A DNA stretch of 64,000 nt from Acidobacteriota bacterium (GTDB lineage Bacteria > Acidobacteriota > UBA6911 > RPQK01 > JAJDTT01), in contig JAJDTT010000075.1 in NCBI GenBank assembly GCA_022827025.1, positions 19,366-83,365 of the forward strand, written 5' to 3'. Shown in pieces: positions 53,680-62,804 of the stretch. The notes under the pieces were generated by a model, which saw only the letters and a program-made list of their open reading frames with translations, was not told the DNA's origin and did no database searches. Made by a program: the position numbers and the translations under genes. Every line of letters begins with the position of its first letter. Within the stretch, counting starts at the first letter, position 1.

Positions 53680-54846
53680 ATGGAATCGTGGAATCGGAAG
53701 CTGAGAATGGGGATGGTCGGAGGCGGCCAGGGCGCCTTCATCGGGGGTGTTCACCGCATGGCCGCCGCCCTGGACCAGCAGGTGGATCTGGTGGCGGGCT
53801 GCTTCTCTCGAGATCCCGAGAATACCCGGATCACCGGAGAGCAGTTGTACGCCGACCCCGCCCGCTGCTATGCCACGTACCAGGAGATGGCGGCCCGGGA
53901 GTCGGAATTGCCGGCGGACAAGCGGATCGACTTCGTCAGCGTCGTGACCCCCAACGCCTCCCATTTCGACATCTCCAAAACCTTTCTGGAGGCGGGCATC
54001 CACGTCGTGTGCGACAAGCCCATGACCTACTCGCTGACGGAAGCGGAAGATCTGTGCCGGCTGGTGGAGCGGACGGGCCTGGTCTTCGCCCTGACCCACA
54101 ACTACACGGGACACCCGCTGATCCGGCACGCCCGCCAACTGTTCCAGTCCGGCCGGATGGGCACGGTCCGCAAGGTCATCGTCGAGTATCTGCAGGATTT
54201 CCTCTCCGTCCCCCACGAGAAGCTGGGACAAAAGCAGGCCTCGTGGCGGGTGGACCCGGCCCAGGCCGGCGCGGGGGGGACTCTGGGCGATCTGGGAGTC
54301 CACTGCCTGAACCTGCTGGAGTACGTGACCGGGGATCCGGTGACCTCGATCTGCGCCGACACCAGCCATTTTCTTCCGGACCGGTCTCTGGACGAGGACG
54401 CCAATATCCTTTTGAGGCTCCAGGGAGGCGGCAAGGGGGTCTTGACCATCAGTCAGATCGCCACCGGCGAAGAGAATGGGCTGCGTCTCAGAGTGTACGC
54501 GTCGGAGGGAGCTGTCCTCTGGGCCCAGGAGGATCCGAACCAGATGCAGTTCTACCGTTACGGCAAGCCCCGTCAGACTCTGACCCGCGGGCGCGGCGAG
54601 TACCTGGACGAAGCGGCCGGATCGGTGACCCGAATCCCGCCGGGACATCCCGAGGGGTATCTGGAGGCCTTCGCCACCATCTACTGCGGCGCCGTCGATG
54701 CCATCCGGCGGCATCTGGACGGCGCGCCGCTGACGCCGCGGGAATACAGCTTTCCCAACGTCTATGACGGCCGCCGGGGCCTGGAGTTCATCGAGAAGGC
54801 GGTGGAATCCAGCGGCCGGGGCGCGGTCTGGGTGGAGATGTCTTAG
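53680..54846 (+). CDS. Cytoplasmic Gfo/Idh/MocA oxidoreductase (C)
   Basis: A 388-residue protein without a leader. The Rossmann motif is LRMGMVGGGQGAFIGGVHRM and the signature VCDKPMTYSLTEAEDL carries the catalytic Lys. TLGDLGVHCLNLLEYVTGD holds the Asp/His pair of the active site. AGGAGG lies 6 bases before the ATG at 53680. Unlike the three other oxidoreductases in the window it is not exported. With the ThuA-like gene before it and DUF1080 nine bases after it, it probably acts on the internalised product of the string. Confidence 0.93.
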   Translation: MESWNRKLRMGMVGGGQGAFIGGVHRMAAALDQQVDLVAGCFSRDPENTRITGEQLYADPARCYATYQEMAARESELPADKRIDFVSVVTPNASHFDISKTFLEAGIHVVCDKPMTYSLTEAEDLCRLVERTGLVFALTHNYTGHPLIRHARQLFQSGRMGTVRKVIVEYLQDFLSVPHEKLGQKQASWRVDPAQAGAGGTLGDLGVHCLNLLEYVTGDPVTSICADTSHFLPDRSLDEDANILLRLQGGGKGVLTISQIATGEENGLRLRVYASEGAVLWAQEDPNQMQFYRYGKPRQTLTRGRGEYLDEAAGSVTRIPPGHPEGYLEAFATIYCGAVDAIRRHLDGAPLTPREYSFPNVYDGRRGLEFIEKAVESSGRGAVWVEMS

Positions 54847-54855
54847 GGGGGTGCC

Positions 54856-56121
54856 GTGAAGACGACACTCGTTTCTGGATTGCTGGGTCTGTTGGTGGCG
54901 GTTCCGCCCTCCCACTCGTTGCTCGCCGGAGACCTTGAGCCGGGCTTCGTCTCCCTTTTCAATGGCCGGGACCTGGCCGGCTGGAGGACGATCCGGCAGC
55001 GGAATCAGGGCTGGCTGGTCCGGGACGGCCTCCTGATCTGCCCCGAAGGGGAGGGGGCGAAGCTCCTGACGGAGAAGGAATACTCCGACTTCATCCTCCG
55101 TTTCGAGTTCAAGCTGAGACCGGGAGGCAACAACGGCGTCGGTGTCCGGGTTCCCATCGACGGACACGCTTCCATCGACGGGATGGAGATCCAGATTCTG
55201 GACAACACGGCGCCGAAGTACGCCGGGATCAGGCCCTATCAGACCCATGGATCGGTCTACGGACTGATTCCCGCCCGCCGCGGCGCGCTCGCGCCGGTGG
55301 GGGAATGGAACCGGCAGGAGATCGCGCTCCTGGGCCGCCGGGTGAAGGTCACGCTCAATGGAACGGTGATCGTCAGCGCCAACCTGAACGACATCCGTGA
55401 CGCCGAGGCCCTCCAGAGGCATCCGGGAGTGATGCGCTCCCGGGGGCACGTGGGTCTGCTGGGCCATTCCACTCACGTGGAGTTTCGCAACCTCCGCATC
55501 AAGGACCTGGGCGGGGAGCAGCCGGACAATCTGGCCCCCGAGGGATTCCAGGCCCTGTTCAACGGCATGGACCTGGAGGGCTGGAAAGGCCTGGTGGCCA
55601 ATCCCAAGCAACGGGCCGCCATGGACCCGGCAGAGCTGGCGGCGGCCCAGCGCGAAGCCGATGTCAAAATGCGGAAGCATTGGAGGGTCGAAGAGGGTGT
55701 CCTGATCTTCGACGGAAAGGGCCACAGCCTCTGCAGCCGCCAGGACTTCAGGGACTTCGAGCTGTGGGTCGACTGGAAGATCGAGCCCGACGGGGACAGC
55801 GGCATCTACCTGCGGGGGAGTCCCCAGATCCAGATCTGGGCGGACCCCGAGGGCTCAGGCGCCATGTGGAACAACAAGAAGAACCCGTCCCAGCCCAAGT
55901 TGGCGGCCGACCATCCGGTGGGAGAGTGGAACCGGTTCCGGATCCTCATGACCGGCGAGAAGGTGACCGTCTGGCTCAACCATCGCCTGGTGGTCCACAA
56001 GACGGTCATGGAAAACTACTGGGAACGGGACAAGCCCATCTATCCCACGGGCGCCATCGAGCTCCAGGCCCACGGGAACCCCCTCTACTTCAAGAACGTC
56101 TACGTCCGCCGAATCGACTGA
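54856..56121 (+). CDS. Exported protein with two tandem DUF1080 (3-keto-disaccharide hydrolase-like) domains
   Basis: The 421-residue protein has a signal peptide (TTLVSGLLGLLVAVPPSHS). It carries two copies of the DUF1080 jelly-roll: residues about 30-215 (FVSLFNGRDLAGWRTI, HASIDGMEIQILDN, HVEFRNLRIKDL) and about 228-421 (FQALFNGMDLEGWKGL, FELWVDWKIEPDGDSGIYL, YFKNVYVRRID). DUF1080 enzymes hydrolyse 3-keto-disaccharides made by oxidoreductases. Together with the ThuA-like and Gfo/Idh genes just upstream, this supports a 3-keto sugar route. GTG start, nine bases after oxidoreductase C. Confidence 0.9.
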   Translation: MKTTLVSGLLGLLVAVPPSHSLLAGDLEPGFVSLFNGRDLAGWRTIRQRNQGWLVRDGLLICPEGEGAKLLTEKEYSDFILRFEFKLRPGGNNGVGVRVPIDGHASIDGMEIQILDNTAPKYAGIRPYQTHGSVYGLIPARRGALAPVGEWNRQEIALLGRRVKVTLNGTVIVSANLNDIRDAEALQRHPGVMRSRGHVGLLGHSTHVEFRNLRIKDLGGEQPDNLAPEGFQALFNGMDLEGWKGLVANPKQRAAMDPAELAAAQREADVKMRKHWRVEEGVLIFDGKGHSLCSRQDFRDFELWVDWKIEPDGDSGIYLRGSPQIQIWADPEGSGAMWNNKKNPSQPKLAADHPVGEWNRFRILMTGEKVTVWLNHRLVVHKTVMENYWERDKPIYPTGAIELQAHGNPLYFKNVYVRRID

Positions 56122-56123
56122 AA

Positions 56124-56729
56124 TCAGGGTACGGGCGCCACGGCGTTGCTGACCAGGGCGTGTAGGGATTCCGGCAGCGATCCGGCCACCGCCAGGGCGG
56201 CCTCACGCCCCTGCGGCGACATCTTTCGCCAAGTCTTCCGAAGGATATCGGCCAGCTTGGCGTCGTCGTGCATCCGGGAGAATGCCTCGAACTCGTTCTC
56301 CAGGAAGACCAGGCAGACGGCGTCCTCCAGAAGCTGCGACTCGGGGTCCAGCTTGAGGCGCAGTTTCCGCAGCAGCGCCTGGACCCGCCCGATGGTGACC
56401 TCGTCATATCCCGCATCGCCGAGTATGCGTCCCGCCTCCTGGGCGTGGTATTGGGAGAGAGTCTTCCGCCACCGTTTGTACCCGGCTGCCCCCAGCGGAT
56501 AGCGGTCACGGGGAATGGTCCAGCGGCGAATGTGCTGGCAATGGGCCGCCAACAGCAGAGCTTCCGAGGCCTCCGGCCGCAGCCGGCGGACCCATGCCAC
56601 CAGCCGGCGGTGGTAGTGGACGGACCAAGTGACCGATCCACCTTCCGTCTCCACCGTGACCGGATCTTCGTCGTGGGCCTCCTGGAATCGGGCGACGGCC
56701 AACTGGAAACGGGAGTCGTTGACGGGCAC
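56124..56729 (-). CDS. DUF4202 family protein
   Basis: A 201-residue soluble helical protein matching the DUF4202 pattern: FQLAVARFQEAHDEDPV at the start, then LLLAAHCQHIRRWTIPRDRY, LGAAGYKRWRKTLSQYHAQE and EDAVCLVFLENEFEAF. The His/Asp-rich core (AHCQH ... HA ... ED) suggests an HD-domain-like metal hydrolase, but activity is unproven. GTG start at 56729. It converges with the DUF1080 gene with two bases between the stops and is divergent from the ATPase gene. Confidence 0.88.
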   Translation of the reverse strand: MPVNDSRFQLAVARFQEAHDEDPVTVETEGGSVTWSVHYHRRLVAWVRRLRPEASEALLLAAHCQHIRRWTIPRDRYPLGAAGYKRWRKTLSQYHAQEAGRILGDAGYDEVTIGRVQALLRKLRLKLDPESQLLEDAVCLVFLENEFEAFSRMHDDAKLADILRKTWRKMSPQGREAALAVAGSLPESLHALVSNAVAPVP

Positions 56730-56830
56730 GGCCCGAAGACTATATCAGGCTCCGATTCGGCGTCGCCATGGCATGTCGGCTAGGTGCCGGTCTCGTTTCG
56801 AGGCAAGGGCCATTCTTGTAGACTGTCCCC

Positions 56831-58138
56831 ATGATCCGTCGCATCCAAGCCCTGAACTTTCGTTGCCTGCACTATGTGGATGTTCACCTCGACCGCTCGT
56901 TTCATATCCTGGTCGGCCCCAACGCCAGCGGGAAAAGCACCCTCCTCGACGTGATGGGTTTTCTGGGTGATCTGATTCGCGATGGCCTCGACGCTGCCGT
57001 CGACCGCCGCACTAGGAACTTCCAGGACTTGGTGTGGGATCGTCCGAAGAAGAACCCAGGGTTCGAGTTGGCTGTGGAGTTCGAAATTCCGAAGCAGCTT
57101 GAACACAAGCTGTCTGCTAAGGACAACTATGAAGTTTTCCGATATCAGGTCGCCATTCGAGAGGGGAATGACGGGCTCCGTATTGATTCCGAAGGAGGCT
57201 TTCTGGGAAATCGCTCGCGGATGATCTTCGATGAGCACCCGTCCTTCGAAGAAGACCCGTTCACGCTGACCAGAAGGTTTCCTTCGGCCAGACCAACGCC
57301 GGAGTCGATTCTCATCCCTGTTGAAGCCTACGGATATCGTTGTGTCCTCCACAAGTCCGAAGAGGGCACCGACACGTTCAACATGGAAACCGTATCGCGT
57401 TACGAGTATTTCAGGGCGTCGGAACTGAGCATCGCCTTCGGACCGCGGCGCTCGACGCTCAAGAATTTGCCGGAAGACCCCGAGCAGTTTCCGGTCGCCA
57501 CCTATGCGAAGCGGGTCCTCGAATCGGGTGTACTCAAGTTGTTCCTTGACAGCCGTCGGTTGCGTCAGGCTAGTTCTCCCAACAGCCGTCGCGTGGGTTT
57601 CGTTCCCGATGGGGCCAACCTTCCCTGGGCGGCCCAGCGCCTTCGTGAAGTCGACCCCGAGAGATTCCAGGAATGGCTCGACCACGTCCGCATGGCCCTT
57701 CGCGAGATCGAAGACATTCGTGTCGTGGAACGGGAAGATGATCGCCACGCCTATTTGATGCTCCGCTACGCGACGGGAGTGGAAGTCCCGTCATGGACAG
57801 TCTCCGACGGGACGTTGCGGTTGCTGGCGCTCACTCTTGCCGCTTATCTGCCGGACAAGGATAAGATCTACCTCATGGAGGAACCGGAGAACGGAATTCA
57901 TCCCATGGCGGTTGAGACCGTGTACCAGTCGCTCTCCTCTGTATATGACTCGCAGGTGCTGGTCGCGACTCATTCCCCGGTCTTCCTGAGCTGTGCCGAG
58001 CCAAAGGAGATCCTCTGTTTTGCCAAGAACGACGAGGGTGCCACAGACATCATCGCCGGCAACGAGCATCCTCGCTTGGCGGGGTGGCAGAGCTCCGCTG
58101 ATGTCGACCTGCTCTTTGCTTCCGAGGTTTTCGGTTGA
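56831..58138 (+). CDS. AAA/ABC-type ATPase (AAA_21, OLD-like)
   Basis: A 435-residue SMC/ABC-type ATPase. Walker A is GPNASGKSTLLD (33-44). The signature-like SDGTLRLLALTLAAYL, Walker B IYLMEEPENGIHP and H-loop VATHSPVFLSC follow. A typical helical insertion separates the lobes, and no nuclease domain is fused. Such stand-alone ATPases often pair with a downstream effector gene in antiphage or stress modules. Here the next frame overlaps and appears decayed. The base composition is somewhat lower in G+C than the neighbours. It interrupts the carbohydrate genes and may be a later insertion. Confidence 0.9.
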   Translation: MIRRIQALNFRCLHYVDVHLDRSFHILVGPNASGKSTLLDVMGFLGDLIRDGLDAAVDRRTRNFQDLVWDRPKKNPGFELAVEFEIPKQLEHKLSAKDNYEVFRYQVAIREGNDGLRIDSEGGFLGNRSRMIFDEHPSFEEDPFTLTRRFPSARPTPESILIPVEAYGYRCVLHKSEEGTDTFNMETVSRYEYFRASELSIAFGPRRSTLKNLPEDPEQFPVATYAKRVLESGVLKLFLDSRRLRQASSPNSRRVGFVPDGANLPWAAQRLREVDPERFQEWLDHVRMALREIEDIRVVEREDDRHAYLMLRYATGVEVPSWTVSDGTLRLLALTLAAYLPDKDKIYLMEEPENGIHPMAVETVYQSLSSVYDSQVLVATHSPVFLSCAEPKEILCFAKNDEGATDIIAGNEHPRLAGWQSSADVDLLFASEVFG

Positions 58139-58140
58139 CC

Positions 58141-58402
58141 ATGAAGCAAGGGCAAAAGGATCTCTACGTGCTCGTCGCGGACCAGGACATGCGTCAAACC
58201 ATGAACGAACTGTTGGACAGGGGCGCAAGCCTCGGAATTCCTTCCGTCACCTACACTGTCGCCAGACACCTCCAGCGAGACCCGGGGTGTCGCTCCGACG
58301 CGTCTCGATATCTGCGACATCGCATTCTCCAATTGTCAGGATCCCGCATTCAACGAACTCAGGGACACCTTGCAACTCTGGTTCCCTGCGATGAGTTCAT
58401 GA
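58141..58402 (+). pseudogene. Decayed partner of the AAA ATPase (defence-associated small-protein family)
   Basis: The N-terminal part (KDLYVLVADQDMRQTMNELL, then ASLGIP and ARHLQRDPGC) resembles the start of about 200-residue proteins encoded beside such ATPases. The C-terminal signature of the same proteins (CQDPAFNELRDTLQLWFP) is present too, but in another frame and only about 40 residues later, ending at a stop at 58402. Read in one frame, the sequence gives only an odd 113-residue product ending at 58476. The middle of the protein seems deleted and the frame shifted. The family comparison is from memory and not a search. The start overlaps the ATPase end by position. Confidence 0.5.
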
Positions 58403-58516
58403 TCCCCTCGCCCCGACTCGTCGGTTTCAAGGCCGTCGTCTACGAGATGATGCGGTTCGAATTGCAGCCGGATTGACCGTGACGAGGCGATCCCTCCGTC
58501 TCCTGTTGAATCCTCG

Positions 58517-59743
58517 TCAGGAAGATACCAGGTGAGGCCGGAGGGCATCCTCGTCGAACTCCACGCCCAGACCGGGACGGTCGGGCACCAGCAGGGCTCC
58601 GTCCTGAAGGACCATGGGATCCTTGAGCACGGCGTTGCGCCAGGGAATTTGGCTGGGGGCGATCCACTCCAGGATGAGCGGGTTGGGAATGGCGGCCATG
58701 ACATGGGCGGCGGCCATGGTCCCGACCGGTCCCTTGGTGTTGTGCGGCGCGATGGAGACCTGGTGGGTTTCGGCCAGCGCGCAGACTTTCTTCATCTCCG
58801 TGATGCCGCCGACGTAAACCGGGTCGGGTTGCGCCACATCGACGGCACCGGCCCGGAAGAAGTCGTTGAAACGGTGCTTGTTGGTCAGGCGCTCGGAGCC
58901 GGCGATGGGGGTCAGGGTGCCCTGCCGGACTTGAGCGTATCCGGCGGGGTCTTCGGGGATGGTCGGTTCTTCCAGAAACAGCAGGCGATAGGGTTCCAGA
59001 AGACGGGCGACCTCCAGCGCGGCCCCGGGGGCGAAGGCGGCATGGGGATCGTCCATCAGCAGCACCTCCTCGCCCAGAGTCCGGCGAAGGGCGGCGTAAC
59101 GCCGGTCGATGTTCCTCAACTCCTGACGGCTGATCCCGGGACCGCGGGCCTCGTAGATGGTGATGCCCGACTTGAGCGCCCTGAAACCTTCGTCCAGGAC
59201 CCTCTGGGCGCTGGCCGCCAGCGTCTCCTCATTCCGGCCTCCGAAGTGGGAGTAGACGGGGACCCGGGCGGAGCGGGGACCGCCCAGAAGCGTGCAGACG
59301 GGGGCGCCCAGGACCTTTCCCTTCAGGTCCCAAAGCGCCTGGTCGATGCCGCTGATGGCGCTGGTGAAGATGACTCCTCCGGTCCGATAGGCGGTGCCGC
59401 CGCCGGAGTAGAGGTCCCGGTAGATGCTCTCGATGTCGAGAGCATCCCGGCCCAGAATGTACGGTTTCAGTTCTTCGACCATTCGGGCGACCACCGTTTC
59501 CTTCCGGCTGTAGGTCGCCTCGCCGATGCCGGTGAGGCCTTCCGCGGTGTGGACCCGCACGTGGGTCCACTTGCGTCCGCAGTCCGACTGAACCAGTTGA
59601 ACGCTCACGTCCCGGATCGGCATGGAGATGCCGGGCTCGGCCGTTGAACCCTGGCCGAGAGCTACGGCGGAGGCCCGCGCGCCCAACCCCCAGAGCCCGG
59701 ACCCAAGTCCGGCGGTCTGCATCAGAAACCGTCTTCGGTTCAT
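58517..59743 (-). CDS. Tat-exported enolase-superfamily dehydratase, galactonate-dehydratase-like
   Basis: A 408-residue protein with a twin-arginine leader (MNRRRFLMQTAGLGSG). The barrel has a full ligand set: Asp232 with His234 in DDPHAAF, Glu258 in LFLEEPTIPED and Glu284 in AGSERLTNK. Asp307 lies in QPDPVYVGG and His334 in IAPHNTKGPVG. The D-x-H motif plus late His are hallmarks of the D-galactonate dehydratase subgroup that dehydrates sugar acids. Export of such an enzyme is unusual. The ATG at 59743 is used. It lies 51 bases after the TIM-barrel gene in an apparent operon starting at 62804. Confidence 0.9.
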   Translation of the reverse strand: MNRRRFLMQTAGLGSGLWGLGARASAVALGQGSTAEPGISMPIRDVSVQLVQSDCGRKWTHVRVHTAEGLTGIGEATYSRKETVVARMVEELKPYILGRDALDIESIYRDLYSGGGTAYRTGGVIFTSAISGIDQALWDLKGKVLGAPVCTLLGGPRSARVPVYSHFGGRNEETLAASAQRVLDEGFRALKSGITIYEARGPGISRQELRNIDRRYAALRRTLGEEVLLMDDPHAAFAPGAALEVARLLEPYRLLFLEEPTIPEDPAGYAQVRQGTLTPIAGSERLTNKHRFNDFFRAGAVDVAQPDPVYVGGITEMKKVCALAETHQVSIAPHNTKGPVGTMAAAHVMAAIPNPLILEWIAPSQIPWRNAVLKDPMVLQDGALLVPDRPGLGVEFDEDALRPHLVSS

Positions 59744-59794
59744 GGTGGAAGTCTCTCCGGCCAATCGTTCAAAATCTGAAGGTCGGGGTCGGCG

Positions 59795-61501
59795 TCACGA
59801 CGGTTCGATACGGTCGGCCCCCTCGATCCCCTCGGGACGGGCGAAGCTCCGGTACCGGGTCTGGATCTCCACGCCGCTGACGAAACGGGTCCAGCTCGCC
59901 GTGGGTGTCAGGCTCCGGGCCAGGATCTCGACCGTGTTCTCCCCTTGTATCACAAGACCCGGATCCAGCTTGGTCCGGAGCCAGTGAGCGGCAAAACCGG
60001 ACGGCGCCTTGATGGGCCGGCGCAGGCGGACCGGAATCCGAAGCGCGCGTTCATCCGTCACTTCGAAACGCTCCAACGGCAGAAGCCGCCCGTTGACACG
60101 GATCCGGATCTCGTCCTCCACCGGGAAGTTCTGAAGCCGGAGGGTGAGCCGGGGTCTCCTCAACTCTCCGTCTTTCGCCGTTTTCTCCAGATCGTCGGCG
60201 ACCTGAAGCGTCAAGCCGGCCCACTCGCCTTCCTTCAGTGCGAGCGGAAGCACCCGATTCGGCGGTGGATCGGTAAAGGTTCCGGCTCCTTCCACCGGCT
60301 GGAGAAAGTACCGCTTGTCCTCTCGCCGGTAGGTCTCCGGATAGGCCATCTCCCGGAGGATCTGATGTTCCTTCCGGTCCAGGGGCCAGCGCAGGTAGCC
60401 GAGATAGAGGCCGTTCGCTCCCTGTGTCCTGAGGGACTGTCCCAGGGCTCGATACATTTCAATGGTGGGGCGGGGCGTCCGCTCGTCGTAGACTCGCAAG
60501 GGGGGGCGGACATAGACACCCGCCCGGCCGCCGGCCGCGTCCACCATCCAGCCCACGTCCACTGCCGGGTCGAAGAGTTGGTCCGAGACCTGGCCCACCA
60601 CCAGGTTCACATTCCCCCGCCGGAGCCAGGTTTCGACGTCGAGTCCCGCCTTGAGGTTCTCTTCCTTCCGGTGGAACACCCGGGCGCTGACCGTGACGGG
60701 TCGATTCCGCTTGCGCCCCGCCGTATCGGCCAGCTCCCGGACCTGGCGCACGAAGCGGTTCATGACGGGGATGTTCTTCTCCACGTCCCGCTTCTTGAAG
60801 TAGGCGGCGAAGAACATGAAGTCCAACTCGATCCCGTCGGCGCGATAGTCCTCCAGAACCTCCCGGACCATGGCCAGCTTGTCGTCCCGGACACTGTCCA
60901 ACGAAAAGTCATAGCAGTACTCGTAACCCGGATGCCGGTCGTCGGTTTCCCCGATGCAGACCGACTTCCCCTGTTTCCACTTGAGCCACCCGCAGCGCTG
61001 GGAGCCGGGCCTGTTCCCGTCCTGAAGCTTCAGGCTGGGAAGAACCGGCAGACTTTCCTCGCGTCCCCGGCGGATCACCTCCCGCAACTGGTCCGTTCCC
61101 AGCTTCCCGGCGTCCCGCACCATGCACATGATTCGCCAGTCGATGATGTGTTCCCAGGTCTGCTTCTCCTGTCCCACCACCCGCCCGGCCTTGCTGTCGT
61201 GGAAATACACGTCGCCGTAGCCCAACCCCAGGACCAGCATTCCGACCCCGGTTCCCAACACCTCGTCCACCGGCCGCTGGAGCTGAAAGCGGCTCACCGG
61301 GGGATCGATCCTCTTGGCGTGGAAGTGGTGGGCGTCGTTGTAGTAGATGAGGCGGGGCAGTCTCCGGTCCCCGCCATCCGCGTTGGCCGGGGCTTCGCGT
61401 TCCGGCGTTCCGGCGGAGGCGCGTTGCGTCGCCGCCAGCGAAGAGGCCGCAACGCCCGGCCCGACGCCCACGAATCGTCTCCGGGTCCAGTTCGGTTTCA
61501 T
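59795..61501 (-). CDS. Tat-exported TIM-barrel glycoside-hydrolase-like protein
   Basis: The 568-residue protein has a twin-arginine leader (TRRRFVGVGPGVAASSLAA). The barrel-like core contains LIYYNDAHHFHAKRI near the start, DYRADGIELDFMFFAAYFK, RPVTVSARVFHR and GNVNLVVGQVSDQLF. A C-terminal beta domain (about 430-568) follows. The acidic GIELDFMFF strand resembles catalytic-loop regions of glycoside-hydrolase-like families, but I cannot name the family. It is 13 bases downstream of oxidoreductase D and 51 bases upstream of the dehydratase gene, so the three likely form one exported sugar-processing unit. Confidence 0.75.
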   Translation of the reverse strand: MKPNWTRRRFVGVGPGVAASSLAATQRASAGTPEREAPANADGGDRRLPRLIYYNDAHHFHAKRIDPPVSRFQLQRPVDEVLGTGVGMLVLGLGYGDVYFHDSKAGRVVGQEKQTWEHIIDWRIMCMVRDAGKLGTDQLREVIRRGREESLPVLPSLKLQDGNRPGSQRCGWLKWKQGKSVCIGETDDRHPGYEYCYDFSLDSVRDDKLAMVREVLEDYRADGIELDFMFFAAYFKKRDVEKNIPVMNRFVRQVRELADTAGRKRNRPVTVSARVFHRKEENLKAGLDVETWLRRGNVNLVVGQVSDQLFDPAVDVGWMVDAAGGRAGVYVRPPLRVYDERTPRPTIEMYRALGQSLRTQGANGLYLGYLRWPLDRKEHQILREMAYPETYRREDKRYFLQPVEGAGTFTDPPPNRVLPLALKEGEWAGLTLQVADDLEKTAKDGELRRPRLTLRLQNFPVEDEIRIRVNGRLLPLERFEVTDERALRIPVRLRRPIKAPSGFAAHWLRTKLDPGLVIQGENTVEILARSLTPTASWTRFVSGVEIQTRYRSFARPEGIEGADRIEPS

Positions 61502-61514
61502 GGTCTCGGGACTG

Positions 61515-62804
61515 CTAACCCTGAGGATCCCGTTTCCAGCCCTCCATCTGCTCCCGGTACCACTCTTCTCCGTGGACCTCCTTCTTGTTGAGGTACCGGC
61601 TGATGTGGGGGAGGATCTTCAGCTCCCGGTCCCGAACCGGAAGCCGGACGGGGGCGTAGCCCTGGCGGTGGGACTGGCGCAGGGCAACGCCCAATTCCAG
61701 GGCCAGCCGCAGGTCGTCGCCGCTGGTTCGCGGCGGAATCCCCTGTTCCAGTGCGTCCACCAGGGATTGGATTCCGGCCATCTGGCGTGTTCCGGGGTGC
61801 CGCCATCCCTCTTCGTCGTAGACCCTCCGCCCGAGTCCCGAATCGGGGTACAGTCCCGGGATTTCCTCCAGGCTGTCCCGCCGCCGGGGATCCTTGGCGC
61901 TGGCCTTCATCCGGAAGAGGCGAAACGTGTACCAGTCGCTCACGAAGACGCCTTTGCTGCAGAGCACCTCGATGCCCATGCGCGCCACCCGCCGGTTGTG
62001 AATGAAGCACTCAATGCCGTTGCTGAAGCGGACGGTTCCGCCCATGCCCTGGTCCTGGTCGCTGAAGGGGTCTCGGCGGGTCCAGCCGCACACCCACTCC
62101 ACGGGCGCATCCCGGGCGAAAAGCCTCATGACGCTCAGACCCTGGCACCCGCCCCCGGAGATCTCGTTGGTGGACTGGTAGAGGTTCAGGCCGCGGACTT
62201 CTCCCAGCTCCCCGGATTCCAGGGCGTCTCGAGCCTGCCAGAACTGGGGAAAGTTGCGGTACATGTCGCCGCCGGCGAAGACGATTCCCTTTCTCTTGCA
62301 GGCTTCGACCATCTCGTCCGCCTGCCGGAGACTCGCGGATATGGGTTTCTCGCAGTAAATCGCCTTGACCGGGAACTCGGCGCATCCCAGAACCACGCCG
62401 GGATTGGCTTTCACCGGCAGGATCGGGGAGACGATGTCCACCTTCTCCCGGGCCAGCATCTCCCGGTAGTCCTGGTATCCCGGGACGCCGAACCTTCTGG
62501 TGAACAGTTCCAGGTTCTCCGGATCGATATCGGCGGCGGCCACCACCTCGGTCCGGGGGTGGAGCACATAGCCCCTGGCGTAACCGGTCCCCTTCCGGCC
62601 GCATCCCACGATGGCGGCCCGGTACGGGGACCGCGCCGCGGGCGCAACAGCCTCGACGGATGACTCTCGAGAGGCGACCGCGAACAGGGAGACTCCTCCG
62701 GCCCGGAGAAATTCACGCCGGTTCTGACCCGAAACCTCCCGGGAAGAGGTCTCGATGCGTCGAGAACCGGTCCCGCCAACGACTGAAAAATCTTTCGGCC
62801 TCAT
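61515..62804 (-). CDS. Tat-exported Gfo/Idh/MocA oxidoreductase (D)
   Basis: A 429-residue protein. After a 26-residue N-terminal extension comes a twin-arginine leader (QNRREFLRAGGVSLFAVAS). The Rossmann motif is YRAAIVGCGRKGTGYARGY. The signature YCEKPISASLRQADEM carries the catalytic Lys, and the substrate domain includes EISGGGCQGLSVMRLFARDA. The start at 62804 is uncertain; a further upstream start would extend it. It heads a three-gene string with the TIM-barrel and galactonate-dehydratase-like genes, separated by 13 and 51 bases. Confidence 0.9.
   Translation of the reverse strand: MRPKDFSVVGGTGSRRIETSSREVSGQNRREFLRAGGVSLFAVASRESSVEAVAPAARSPYRAAIVGCGRKGTGYARGYVLHPRTEVVAAADIDPENLELFTRRFGVPGYQDYREMLAREKVDIVSPILPVKANPGVVLGCAEFPVKAIYCEKPISASLRQADEMVEACKRKGIVFAGGDMYRNFPQFWQARDALESGELGEVRGLNLYQSTNEISGGGCQGLSVMRLFARDAPVEWVCGWTRRDPFSDQDQGMGGTVRFSNGIECFIHNRRVARMGIEVLCSKGVFVSDWYTFRLFRMKASAKDPRRRDSLEEIPGLYPDSGLGRRVYDEEGWRHPGTRQMAGIQSLVDALEQGIPPRTSGDDLRLALELGVALRQSHRQGYAPVRLPVRDRELKILPHISRYLNKKEVHGEEWYREQMEGWKRDPQG

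Noticed and set aside
51277..54846. Frameshift between the propeller B, ThuA-like and oxidoreductase C genes
   Set aside because: Each gene has its own start, leader or ribosome site and complete domains, so separate genes explain the sequence.
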